DNA of 64,000 nt, from the NCBI RefSeq assembly GCF_019679455.1, contig NZ_JAIEZQ010000002.1, forward strand, positions 1,054,001 through 1,118,000, in the 5' to 3' direction. Of this stretch, positions 34,280-41,955 are shown piece by piece. The notes beneath the pieces are model-generated. The model was not told the origin of the DNA. It did no database searches and saw only the letters and a program-made list of their open reading frames with translations. This DNA is from Nocardioides jiangsuensis. GTDB taxonomy: Bacteria > Actinomycetota > Actinomycetes > Propionibacteriales > Nocardioidaceae. The translations under genes and the position numbers were made by a program. The stretch's first letter is position 1. Each line of letters starts with the position of its first letter.

Positions 34280-35775
34280 ACCGACTGGCAGTACCGGTGC
34301 ACCAGGCCGCCGAGACCAGCCCGATGGTGCTCGGCCTCGACGTCACGGAGCTTCTCCTCGCCGTCCTCGCCGTGGTGGTGGTCATCGCCGCCGTCGGCTT
34401 CGGTGTCGTCCTCCTCGGCCGCCAGCGGGCGTCCAAGCGGGAGCACGACCTGCACCGGGACCTCCAGGAGCAACGCCAGGACATCGAGCGCCGCGAGCAC
34501 CGCCTCTCCGAGCGCGAGGACCGCCTCGACGCGGACCTGCGCCACCTCGAGGATCGGGTCGCCGAGCTCGCCGCGGTCGACACCGACCTCGAGACGCGCC
34601 GAGCGGAGCTGCTCGACATCGAGGAGGAGCGCCGGCTCACCCTCGAGCGCCTCGCGGGGCTGACCGCGGAGGATGCGCGGCGGCAGCTCGTGGAGAGCAT
34701 CGAGGCCGACGCCAAGCGCACGGCCGCGATCCTGGCCCGCGACATCGAGAAGCACGCCCAGGAGGAGGCCGACGAGCGCGCCAAGCGGGTGCTGGCGACC
34801 GTGATCCAGCGGCTCGCCTCGGAGCAGACGAGCGAGTCGGTGGTCTCCATCGTGCACCTTCCCGGCGACGACATGAAGGGCCGCATCATCGGCCGCGAGG
34901 GCCGCAACATCCGCTCCTTCGAGCAGATCACCGGGGTCAACCTGATCATCGACGACACCCCCGAGGCGGTGCTGCTCAGCTGCTTCGACCCGGTCCGCCG
35001 GGAGATGGCGAGGCTGACGCTCGAGGAGCTCGTCGCCGACGGCCGGATCCACCCCACGCGGATCGAGGAGGTGCACGAGCGCTCCTGCCTGGAGGTGCAG
35101 CGCCTCTGCGTCCGGGCGGGCGAGGACGCGGCGTTCGAGATGGGGATCACCGACCTGCACCCCGAGCTGGTCGCCACGCTCGGCAAGCTCAAGTACCGCA
35201 CGTCGTACGGCCAGAACGTCCTCAAGCACCTCGTCGAGTCCGGCCACGCCGCGGGCCTGCTCGCCGACGAGCTCGGCCTCGACCGGACGACCTGCGTGCG
35301 CGGCGCGTTCCTGCACGACATCGGCAAGGCGCTGACCCACGAGGTCGAGGGCTCGCACGCGATCGTCGGCGCCGAGCTCGCGCGCACCCACGGCGAGTCC
35401 GAGGACATCGTCCACGCGATCGAGGCCCACCACAACGAGGTCGAGCCGCGCACCGTCGAGGCCGTGATCACCCAGGCCGCCGACGCGATCAGCGGCGGAC
35501 GCCCCGGCGCACGGCGCGAGTCGCTCGAGGCCTACGTCGAGCGGCTGCACCGGCTCGAGGAGATCGCGCTCGGCAAGCCGGGGGTGGAGAAGGTCTTCGC
35601 GATGCAGGCCGGCCGCGACGTGCGCGTCATGGTGCTGCCCGACGTCGTCGACGACATCGCCGCCCAGGTGCTCGCCCGCGACATCGCCAAGCAGTTCGAG
35701 GAGGAGCTGACCTACCCCGGTCAGATCAAGGTCACCGTGATCCGGGAGTCGAGGGCCACCGAGGTCGCCCGTTGA
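34276..35775 (+). CDS. rny: Ribonuclease Y (RNase Y)
   Basis: A 499-residue membrane endoribonuclease that initiates mRNA decay. A single N-terminal helix (LLLAVLAVVVVIAAVGFGVVLL) is followed by a long charged coiled coil (residues about 50-180), a KH RNA-binding domain (DDMKGRIIGREGRNIRSFEQI) and an HD hydrolase domain with the HD pair in FLHDIGKALTH. Family length is about 510-520. The ATG has AGGAG seven bases upstream. It lies behind a strong promoter and a structured leader. RNase Y is not universal in Actinobacteria, many of which rely on RNase E/J. The next gene starts in the stop codon (TTGA). Confidence 0.94.
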   Translation: MNRLAVPVHQAAETSPMVLGLDVTELLLAVLAVVVVIAAVGFGVVLLGRQRASKREHDLHRDLQEQRQDIERREHRLSEREDRLDADLRHLEDRVAELAAVDTDLETRRAELLDIEEERRLTLERLAGLTAEDARRQLVESIEADAKRTAAILARDIEKHAQEEADERAKRVLATVIQRLASEQTSESVVSIVHLPGDDMKGRIIGREGRNIRSFEQITGVNLIIDDTPEAVLLSCFDPVRREMARLTLEELVADGRIHPTRIEEVHERSCLEVQRLCVRAGEDAAFEMGITDLHPELVATLGKLKYRTSYGQNVLKHLVESGHAAGLLADELGLDRTTCVRGAFLHDIGKALTHEVEGSHAIVGAELARTHGESEDIVHAIEAHHNEVEPRTVEAVITQAADAISGGRPGARRESLEAYVERLHRLEEIALGKPGVEKVFAMQAGRDVRVMVLPDVVDDIAAQVLARDIAKQFEEELTYPGQIKVTVIRESRATEVAR

Positions 35776-36506
35776 CCCACCGGCAGCCGGTCCCTGTCCG
35801 GGTCCGTGCCGGCGACGGGTCGCTGCTCGACGGCGAGACCGGGCCGGGCGAGAGCTGGTACGGCGCCGCGACGCGTCTGCTCGCCGAATGCGGCCACCCC
35901 GCCGACGTACCCGACGCGCTCGACCTGTCCGGGGGAGTCAAGCTCTTCGGCTGCGACCGGGACACCCACATCGGCTTCCGGAGGATGACCCGGGCCGACC
36001 TGCCCGCGATGGTCGCCTGGCAGGCCGAGCCGCACGTGTCGCGCTGGTGGGACGGCGACACCGGCGACGTGGCGGCGGCCGAACGCAGGTACGGCGCCCG
36101 GATCGACGGCACCGACCCGACCCGGCTCTGGGTGCTCGAGGTCAACGGGCGCTCGGTCGGGTGGGTCCAGGACTACCGGATCGGCGACCACCCCGACTAC
36201 GCGCTGCTCACCGGCAGCCCCGACGCCGTCGGCCTCGACTACGCGATCGGCGCCCCGGCGTTCGTCGGCCGCGGCATCGGGACGAGAGCCCTGTGGGTGT
36301 ACCTGCGCGACGTCGTGCGCAGCGGTTACCCGGAGGCGGGGGAGTTCTTCGCCGCACCCGACCACCGCAACGCGGCGTCCCTGCGCATGCTCGACAAGCT
36401 CGGGTTCGCGCGCGGCCTGTGGTTCGACGAGCCGCAGCGCGACGGGCGGGTCGACACCGTGGTGGGGTGCTCCCTCGAGGTCCGGCGGGTACTCGGCTGG
36501 CACTGA
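35772..36506 (+). CDS. GNAT acetyltransferase, AAC(6')-type domain
   Basis: A 244-residue protein. The C-terminal 170 residues are a GNAT domain of the AAC(6')-Ib / siderophore-type acetyltransferase class: HIGFRRMTRADLPAMVAWQ at its start, DYAIGAPAFVGRGIGTRALWVYL as the acetyl-CoA motif and HRNAASLRMLDKLGFARG near the end. The first 60 residues are an additional segment (VRAGDGSLLDGETGPG) with no clear family. The TTG start at 35772 overlaps the RNase Y stop, so the two are translationally coupled; if that start is not used, later in-frame GTG codons would shorten the N-terminal segment. Its substrate is unknown, and resistance cannot be claimed from sequence. Confidence 0.8.
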   Translation: MTHRQPVPVRVRAGDGSLLDGETGPGESWYGAATRLLAECGHPADVPDALDLSGGVKLFGCDRDTHIGFRRMTRADLPAMVAWQAEPHVSRWWDGDTGDVAAAERRYGARIDGTDPTRLWVLEVNGRSVGWVQDYRIGDHPDYALLTGSPDAVGLDYAIGAPAFVGRGIGTRALWVYLRDVVRSGYPEAGEFFAAPDHRNAASLRMLDKLGFARGLWFDEPQRDGRVDTVVGCSLEVRRVLGWH

Positions 36507-36535
36507 GAAGTTACCTGCGGGTAATATCTGCGCCC

Positions 36536-37009
36536 ATGGCGAACGTGATGGACCTCTACCAGCAGGTCACCCGGCTTCCGGCCGGCAAGCGCATCTTCTC
36601 CGAGCTGTTCTCCCGCAAGGCGCCGTACTTCGCGACGGTGCGGCCGCGGTTCGTCGAGCTGCGGCCAAACTACGCCGAGCTCCGGATCGGCAAGCGTCGC
36701 GGGGTGCAGAACCACCTCGGGACCGTGCACGTGATCGCGATCTGCAACGGCCTCGAGGCCGCGATGGGCTCGCTGGCCGAGGCGAGCGTCCCCGCGCACA
36801 AGCGCTGGATCCCCAAGGGGATGGACGTGCGGTACACCGCGAAGGCCACCACGGACATCACCTGCATCGCCGAGACCGACCCCGACGCCTGGAATGGCGA
36901 CGACCCCGACCTCCCGGTGCGCGTGCGCGCGGTGCGGGAGGACGGGGTCGTCGTGGTCGAGGGCGTGATCCGGCTCTGGGTTACCGAGAAGCCGGCCAGG
37001 GCGGACTGA
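36536..37009 (+). CDS. DUF4442 hotdog-fold protein (acyl-CoA thioesterase-like)
   Basis: A 157-residue protein of the DUF4442 hotdog-fold family, related to acyl-CoA thioesterases. Core: YFATVRPRFVELRPNYAELRIGKRRGVQNHLGTVHVIAICNGLEAAMG. Family members are assumed to act on thioesters but specific substrates are not known. ATG 36536 follows TAATAT (36522-36527) by eight bases, so the transcript is probably leaderless. The stop is six bases from the stop of the glutamate permease gene on the other strand, so the two are convergent. Confidence 0.85.
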   Translation: MANVMDLYQQVTRLPAGKRIFSELFSRKAPYFATVRPRFVELRPNYAELRIGKRRGVQNHLGTVHVIAICNGLEAAMGSLAEASVPAHKRWIPKGMDVRYTAKATTDITCIAETDPDAWNGDDPDLPVRVRAVREDGVVVVEGVIRLWVTEKPARAD

Positions 37010-37015
37010 CCCAGG

Positions 37016-37855
37016 TCAGACTGCGCTGCCGGCCGCCATGTCGGGCGCCTCGAGGGCCTTCTGCTCCCCGACCAGCCGGCGCTGGACCCGGGTCGCGATG
37101 AGGCTGAGCACCAGGTTGGCCGCGACGTACAGCGACGTGACCACGATCGCGGTGGGGAGCGGGTTGCGGAACTCGGTGTAGATCAGCTTGCCGACGGCGG
37201 TGAGGCCGGGCGCGAGGATGTAGAACCCGAGGCTGGTGTCCTTCAACGCCACCACCATCTGGCTGATGATGGCCGGCAGCATGATCTTCACCGCCTGCGG
37301 CAGGAGAACCACGTTCATCACCTGGCTCTTGCGCATGCCGATCGCGTAGGCCGCCTCGGCCTGGCCGTGCGGCACGGCGTTGACGCCGGCCCGGAAGACC
37401 TCGGCGAGCACCGCGCCGTTGTAGAGCGTGAGGCCGAGGACGACCGACCAGAACGAGCCGATGCCGCCCCCGGTGCCGAACGTGAAGAAGATGAAGATGA
37501 TCAGCAGCAGCAGCGGCACCGCGCGGAAGAACTCCACGATCCCCCAGCTCGGCCAGCGGACCCAGGCGTGGTCCGACATCTTCGCCACGCCGAGGACCAG
37601 CCCGAGGCCCAGCGCGAAGATGACCGAGAAGAACGCCATCTGGAGGGTCTTGAGCAGCCCGTCGACCAGCATCACCTCGATGTACGCCGGCGTCAGGAAC
37701 GGCTCCCACAGCTCGTAGGCGAACTGGCCGTTGACGTACATCAGCCACACCAACCCGGCGACCACGAGGACGAGCGCGACCGCGGCGGCAGCGCTGTAGA
37801 CCTTGTGCCGGGCCCTGGTGCGGGGACCGGGGTTGTCGAAGAGGACGCTGCTCAT
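37016..37855 (-). CDS. gluD: Glutamate ABC transporter permease GluD
   Basis: A 279-residue inner-membrane permease. Its RHKVYSAAAAVALVLVVAGLVWLMYVN start is helix 1 and five more helices follow, with the EAA loop EAAYAIGMRKSQVMNVVLLPQAVKIMLPA that contacts the ATPase. It is the longer of the two permeases and has the extra N-terminal segment typical of GluD. ATG 37855 overlaps the gluC stop by four bases (ATGA), so translation is coupled. The genes run gluA-gluB-gluC-gluD, matching the Corynebacterium glutamate uptake operon. Confidence 0.92.
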   Translation of the reverse strand: MSSVLFDNPGPRTRARHKVYSAAAAVALVLVVAGLVWLMYVNGQFAYELWEPFLTPAYIEVMLVDGLLKTLQMAFFSVIFALGLGLVLGVAKMSDHAWVRWPSWGIVEFFRAVPLLLLIIFIFFTFGTGGGIGSFWSVVLGLTLYNGAVLAEVFRAGVNAVPHGQAEAAYAIGMRKSQVMNVVLLPQAVKIMLPAIISQMVVALKDTSLGFYILAPGLTAVGKLIYTEFRNPLPTAIVVTSLYVAANLVLSLIATRVQRRLVGEQKALEAPDMAAGSAV

Positions 37856-38502
37856 CGGGCCACCTTCCAGCGACGCTCGAGGCCGATGGCGCCGGCGGAC
37901 AGCACCTCGACGATGATGATGTAGCCGATCGCGAAGGTGATGAAGATCTCCGGCCGGGCGTCGGCGTTGTTGTTGGTGAAGTACCGCATCCGCGCGGTGG
38001 CCTCGAGCAGGCCGAACGCCGCCGCGACGGAGGTGTTCTTCGCGAGGGCGATGAGCACGCTGGCCAGCGGCGGTACGACGGCGCGCAGGGCCTGCGGCAG
38101 GATGACGTGCCGCATGGACTGCACGAACGTGAACCCGACGGCCCGGGAGGCCTCGGCCTGTCCGAGCGACACGGAGTTGATCCCCGACCGGATCGCCTCG
38201 CAGACGAACGCCGACGTGTAGACGGTGAGCGCCAGGCAGCCCTTGACGAAGAAGTTCTCGATGTTCAGCTCGAGCTCGGGCATCGCGATGAACACGAAGA
38301 TGAAGATCATCAGGAGCGGGGTGTTCCTGACGAGGTTGACGTACAGCGTGCCGGCCTTGGCCAGCACCGAGATCGGGCCTACGCGGAAGGCGGCGAGCAG
38401 GGTGCCGAGGACGAGCGAGGTCAGAGCTGAGACCACGAGCAGCTCGATCGTGAGCGCGAAGGCCTTCAGCACGAGGTCGAAGTTCGAGAACACGTCATCC
38501 AC
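37852..38502 (-). CDS. gluC: Glutamate ABC transporter permease GluC
   Basis: A 216-residue permease of the polar amino acid class with about five helices and the EAA loop QAEASRAVGFTFVQSMRHVILPQALRAVVPP. The N-terminus MDDVFSNFDLVLKAFALTIELLVVSAL is normal. It is the first permease after the binding protein. A stable hairpin lies between gluB and gluC, so gluC and gluD are probably expressed less than gluB. The ATG 38502 start has AGAGAGGCGGTGAACC upstream. Confidence 0.92.
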   Translation of the reverse strand: MDDVFSNFDLVLKAFALTIELLVVSALTSLVLGTLLAAFRVGPISVLAKAGTLYVNLVRNTPLLMIFIFVFIAMPELELNIENFFVKGCLALTVYTSAFVCEAIRSGINSVSLGQAEASRAVGFTFVQSMRHVILPQALRAVVPPLASVLIALAKNTSVAAAFGLLEATARMRYFTNNNADARPEIFITFAIGYIIIVEVLSAGAIGLERRWKVAR

Positions 38503-38550
38503 GGTGGTTCACCGCCTCTCTTTTCGACTGGTGAGGTTGGGTCGTGCGAA

Positions 38551-38576
38551 GGGGCGGCCCGAAAACGGGCCGCCCC
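38551..38576 (-). terminator. Intercistronic hairpin between gluB and gluC
   Basis: On the minus strand, GGGGCGGCCCG-TTTT-CGGGCCGCCCC forms an 11-base-pair perfect stem with a four-base loop (38551-38576). It lies 30 bases after the gluB stop and 49 bases before the gluC start. There is no U run, so it is more likely to be an attenuator or a 3' stabiliser that raises the ratio of binding protein to permease mRNA, as in many binding-protein ABC operons. Confidence 0.75.
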
Positions 38577-38605
38577 CCGTCTGCATTACGGATGGTCGTG
38601 CAGGG

Positions 38606-39493
38606 TCAGGCCTTGCACGGGTCCAGGGCCGGCGGCTCCGGGGTCTCGACTCCCGACTTGCCGAGCGTCGCCTCGAAGGCCTCCGCCCACTTGCCGTTGT
38701 CGTAGGACTCCTGGAGGGTGTCGCTGATCCACTGGCACATCTCCGGGTAGTCCTTGCTGTAGCCGACGCCGTAGCGCTCCTCGGAGAAGGGCTCACCGAC
38801 GACCTCGAGCTCCTCGGGGTCCTCCGCGGCGTAGCCGAGCAGGATCGCGCCGTCGGTGGTCATCGCCTCGACGGTGCCGTTGAGCACCTGGTCGCGGCAC
38901 TCGGAGTAGGTGTCGAAGCCGCGGGGGTTCGCGCCCTTGGCCTCGACGTTGTCCAGCGACGTCGAGCCGGTGACGGAGCAGACCTCCTGGCCCTTGATGT
39001 CGTCGACGCTCTTGATGTCCGAGCCCTTCTTCACCAGGAGCTGCTGACCCGTCACGTAGTACGGGCCGGCCTGGCCGACGATCTGGCGACGCTCGTCGGT
39101 GATCGAGTACGACGCGATGACGAGGTCGACCTCACCGCTCTGGAGGAACGGCTCACGGTTGTCGGAGATGGTCTCCTTCCACGTGATGTCCTCGGGCGCG
39201 ATGCCGAGCGACGCCGCGAGGATCTTGCCCATCTCCGGGTCGATGCCCTCGGGGGTGTCGGAGGCGGCGCTCTTGAAGCCGATCCCGGGCTGGTCGTACT
39301 TCACGCCGATGGTGATCTCGCCGCTCTCGGCGAGCTCCTTCATCCGGGTGCCGTCCTCGAAGTTCTCGGCGGCGTTCTCGGTGACCTCGACGTCGACGCT
39401 CTCCGACCCGCCGGTGCCCGCCTCGCCGCACGCCGCCACGGCGAGCGTCAGCCCGGCCGCGACCAGGAGTGCCTTGGTTCTCTTGAAACGCAT
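38606..39493 (-). CDS. gluB: Glutamate-binding lipoprotein GluB
   Basis: A 295-residue substrate-binding lipoprotein. Signal peptide MRFKRTKALLVAAGLTLAVAAC with the lipid-attachment cysteine at about residue 22. The mature part is an SBP_bac_3 fold: ITIGVKYDQPGIGFKS and GEVDLVIASYSITDERRQ are conserved, the latter containing a substrate-contacting region. ATG 39493 is used because AAGGGGAAACC lies directly upstream and the signal peptide starts there; an earlier in-frame start would add a charged stretch. Substrate preference for glutamate is by family and operon context; related proteins also take aspartate or glutamine. Confidence 0.93.
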   Translation of the reverse strand: MRFKRTKALLVAAGLTLAVAACGEAGTGGSESVDVEVTENAAENFEDGTRMKELAESGEITIGVKYDQPGIGFKSAASDTPEGIDPEMGKILAASLGIAPEDITWKETISDNREPFLQSGEVDLVIASYSITDERRQIVGQAGPYYVTGQQLLVKKGSDIKSVDDIKGQEVCSVTGSTSLDNVEAKGANPRGFDTYSECRDQVLNGTVEAMTTDGAILLGYAAEDPEELEVVGEPFSEERYGVGYSKDYPEMCQWISDTLQESYDNGKWAEAFEATLGKSGVETPEPPALDPCKA

Positions 39494-39589
39494 GGTTTCC
39501 CCTTTTTCCTCGTTCTGGTCGGGCGCATCGTTGTCACCCGACCGAGTGCTCCTTCCCCGCCCGGGACAGGCCCCGGGTGAGGGCACAGC

Positions 39590-40366
39590 TCAGTGCTTGA
39601 GGATCTTGCCGAGGAAGTCCTTGGCGCGATCCGACTGCGGGTTGGTGAAGAACTCCTCGGGGGTGTTCTCCTCGACGATCTGGCCCTCGGCCATGAAGAC
39701 GACCCGGTTGGCCGCCGTACGGGCGAAGCCCATCTCGTGGGTGACCACGACCATCGTCATGCCCCGCTCGGCGAGGTCGACCATGACGTCGAGGACCTCC
39801 TTGATCATCTCCGGGTCGAGCGCGGACGTGGGCTCGTCGAAGAGCATCACCTTGGGATCCATGGCCAGCGCACGGGCGATGGCCACCCGCTGCTGCTGAC
39901 CGCCGGAGAGCTGGGCGGGGTACTTGTTGGCCTGCTGGCCCACCCCGACCCGGTCGAGCAACTCCTTGGCGCGGCGCTCGGCGTCCTCCTTCTTCTGCTT
40001 GCGAACCCGGATCGGGCCCAGCGTGACGTTCTCGAGGATCGTCTTGTGCGCGAAGAGGTTGAAGGACTGGAACACCATGCCGACCTCGGCCCGCAGCTGG
40101 GCGAGCTGCTTGCCCTCCTCGGGGAGGGGCTGGCCGTCGAGGCTGATGTGGCCGTCGTTGATGGTCTCGAGACGGTTGATCGCGCGACACAGCGTCGACT
40201 TGCCCGAACCGGACGGGCCGATCACCACCACGACCTCGCCCTGCTTGATCGACAGGTTGATGTCCTGGAGGACGTGCAGGTCTCCGAACCATTTGTTCAC
40301 GTGGTCGAGCTCGACCAGAGGGCCGTTCGAGCGCGCCGCCGATGAGGCTTCCGCAGGGGCTGTCAT
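39590..40366 (-). CDS. gluA: Glutamate ABC transporter ATP-binding protein GluA
   Basis: A 258-residue ATPase. Walker [20 protein letters not shown]-loop [11 protein letters not shown], signature [33 protein letters not shown] and H-loop [18 protein letters not shown] are all present and match polar-amino-acid transporters. The first 15 residues are Ala-rich and extra. It is first in the operon, separated from gluB by 96 bases that contain a small CCCGGG-based hairpin. A candidate promoter (TTGAAA at 40429-40424, TATAGG at 40404-40399, 19-base spacing) lies upstream. Confidence 0.95.
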   Translation of the reverse strand: MTAPAEASSAARSNGPLVELDHVNKWFGDLHVLQDINLSIKQGEVVVVIGPSGSGKSTLCRAINRLETINDGHISLDGQPLPEEGKQLAQLRAEVGMVFQSFNLFAHKTILENVTLGPIRVRKQKKEDAERRAKELLDRVGVGQQANKYPAQLSGGQQQRVAIARALAMDPKVMLFDEPTSALDPEMIKEVLDVMVDLAERGMTMVVVTHEMGFARTAANRVVFMAEGQIVEENTPEEFFTNPQSDRAKDFLGKILKH

Positions 40367-40398
40367 GGCAGCACGGTATCGAGTAAGGCGCCCGACTA

Positions 40399-40429
40399 CC
40401 TATACGTGGGGGTCCCTGCACCGTTTCAA
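40399..40429 (-). promoter_or_regulatory. Candidate promoter of gluABCD
   Basis: Reading leftwards, TTGAAA (40429-40424) and TATAGG (40404-40399) are spaced by 19 bases, longer than ideal. They lie 33 bases upstream of the gluA start, in the divergent region shared with the H1-like gene. This is only a pattern match and the spacing is a weakness. Confidence 0.35.
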
Positions 40430-40476
40430 TGTGGTTAAGTCGGGAACGGCTGTCGTCACCGACGAAAGGGAATCAC

Positions 40477-41706
40477 GTGGCTCCGAAGAACCCGGTGGGC
40501 AAGCTCGCCGAGACCGCACTGAGCACCATCAAGGACCCCAAGGCGGCCGCCGGCAAGGTGGTCGAGCAGGCGAAGGGCACCGCCGCCATGGGCCGGACGG
40601 TGGCCGAGCACGTGGGGCGTGCGGCGGTGTCGAAGGCGGCCGGTACGGCGGGCGCGGTCGTCGGTCGCGCGACCGGCCGCAAGTCCTCGGAGCCCACCGG
40701 GACGCCCACGCCCGCGGGGTCCGCCGGTGTCGAGCAGCCGGTCTCGCCTCCCACGCTGCGCGCGGTCCCCGGTGGCAACGAGGCCGGTCACCCGCCTACG
40801 CCGGTCAAGACGCCGGCGACGAAGACCCCCACGACGAAGGGCGCCACGAAGTCCGCCACCAAGGTCGCGTCGAAGACGGCCGGCAAGCCGGCGGCGAAGA
40901 AGACCGCGGCGAAGAAGACCGCGGCCTCCCAGAAGGCAGCGGCGAAGAAGACCGCGGCGAAGAAGGCAGCGACCACGAAGAAGGCGGCGACCACGAAGAA
41001 GGCCGCCGCGGCCCCCGCCGAGGCCTCCGCGAAGGCGGCGCCCGCACCGACTGCGAGCCCCACCGAGGTGGCCGAGGTCGTCGAGGCGGCGGTCGCGGAG
41101 AGTCCGGAGAAGACCGCGGCCACGCCGGCCACCACCCCGGCCACCAAGGCCGCGGCGAAGAAGGCGGCGACCACGAAGAAGGCCCCCGCCACCAAGACCG
41201 CGGCCAAGAAGGCGGCGACCGCGAAGAAGGCGCCTGCCACCAAGACCGCCGCCAAGAAGGCCCCCGCCAAGAAGGCGCCGGCGACGTCGGCACCCGCCGC
41301 AGAGCCGGCGGAGGAGACTTCGGCCCCGCGGCCGTCCGGTACGCCCGGCGACAGGCTGCCCGGCTCGAAGCCCGCGGAGCAGGGCGAGCCCTCCGGCAGC
41401 GCAACCTCCGCACCCGTGAGCACCGAAGGCGGAAGCTCGTCGAACGAGGGGAGCGGCTCCTCCGAAGGCGCCAAGAAGACCCAGGCGGCCAGGAGCACGA
41501 CCGCGAAGACGGCGGCCACCACGACGGTCACGAAGAAGGCGCCCGCCGCCAAGACCCCCGCCAAGACCCCCGCCAAGACCCCCGCCAAGAAGGCCGGCAC
41601 CAGGAAGGCACCTGCCAAGAAGGCACCTGCCAAGAAGGGGGCTGCGAGGAGCACGTCGCAGGCAGCCACCCCGCAGAGCACCGGGTCGGAGTCGGGCTCG
41701 GAGTGA
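40477..41706 (+). CDS. Histone H1-like Lys/Ala-repeat nucleoid protein
   Basis: A 409-residue, very basic protein. The first 75 residues (APKNPVGKLAETALSTIKDPKAAAGK ...) are helical and less biased. From about residue 105 the chain is built of lysine-alanine repeats such as KKTAAKKTAA, KKAATTKKAA and KKAPAKKAPA, with an acidic and Ser/Pro-rich break near residues 185-240 and 270-350, and a basic repeat to the end. Such repeats resemble eukaryotic histone H1 tails and bacterial AlgP/HupB-type DNA-compaction tails. The GTG at 40477 has AAAGGG eight bases upstream. It is divergent from gluA and ends at a long hairpin. A role in nucleoid compaction is inferred from composition only; there is no HU domain. 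Confidence 0.8.
   Translation: MAPKNPVGKLAETALSTIKDPKAAAGKVVEQAKGTAAMGRTVAEHVGRAAVSKAAGTAGAVVGRATGRKSSEPTGTPTPAGSAGVEQPVSPPTLRAVPGGNEAGHPPTPVKTPATKTPTTKGATKSATKVASKTAGKPAAKKTAAKKTAASQKAAAKKTAAKKAATTKKAATTKKAAAAPAEASAKAAPAPTASPTEVAEVVEAAVAESPEKTAATPATTPATKAAAKKAATTKKAPATKTAAKKAATAKKAPATKTAAKKAPAKKAPATSAPAAEPAEETSAPRPSGTPGDRLPGSKPAEQGEPSGSATSAPVSTEGGSSSNEGSGSSEGAKKTQAARSTTAKTAATTTVTKKAPAAKTPAKTPAKTPAKKAGTRKAPAKKAPAKKGAARSTSQAATPQSTGSESGSE
40795..41650 (+). repeat. Degenerate coding repeats for Lys-Ala-rich tail
   Basis: The DNA encoding the Lys/Ala tail consists of degenerate short repeats of AAGAAGGCNNC and GCCAAGACC type, with the longest clusters at about 40870-41015, 41150-41290 and 41545-41640. 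CCCGCCAAGACC occurs three times in a row around 41556-41591. Because the repeats remain in frame and vary at third positions, they are under coding constraint, but length change by slippage is expected. Confidence 0.8.
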
Positions 41707-41749
41707 CCCGAGCAGCCGCCTAGCTCTACCGGCTCACCGCACGACCTTC

Positions 41750-41785
41750 GCCTCGCGTCCGCCCGGCTCCGGGTGGGCGCGAGGC
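41750..41785 (+). terminator. 17-bp stem-loop after the H1-like gene
   Basis: GCCTCGCGTCCGCCCGG (41750-41766) pairs with CCGGGTGGGCGCGAGGC (41769-41785), with two G-U pairs and no mismatch. The two-base spacer means the top pairs open to make the loop. It is 44 bases after the stop and is the strongest terminator-like structure in this gap. The rest of the gap up to dacB (41786-41955) contains no other gene that I can see. Confidence 0.75.
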
Positions 41786-41955
41786 TCTGCTCTGCCTGCT
41801 CGTGTGCCGCCGCGATCCCCGGCCTCGGGGCAGAGGCGCGCTGCACGGTTGCGCAGTGCGTAAACCTGCAGCCGAAGCGGGCGGACCAGACCGGCTGACC
41901 CAGGCAGACTCACCGTTGTCCGGATATTCCGGTCACCGCTCTGAGGGGGACGCAC

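Noticed and set aside
35772-36506. Aminoglycoside resistance gene
   Set aside because: The GNAT domain is of the AAC(6')-type fold, but chromosomal copies beside core genes commonly act on other substrates and no resistance context is visible.
40795-41650. Non-coding minisatellite or CRISPR-like repeat
   Set aside because: The repeats stay in one frame and code for a Lys/Ala tail with a start codon and ribosome-binding site upstream.
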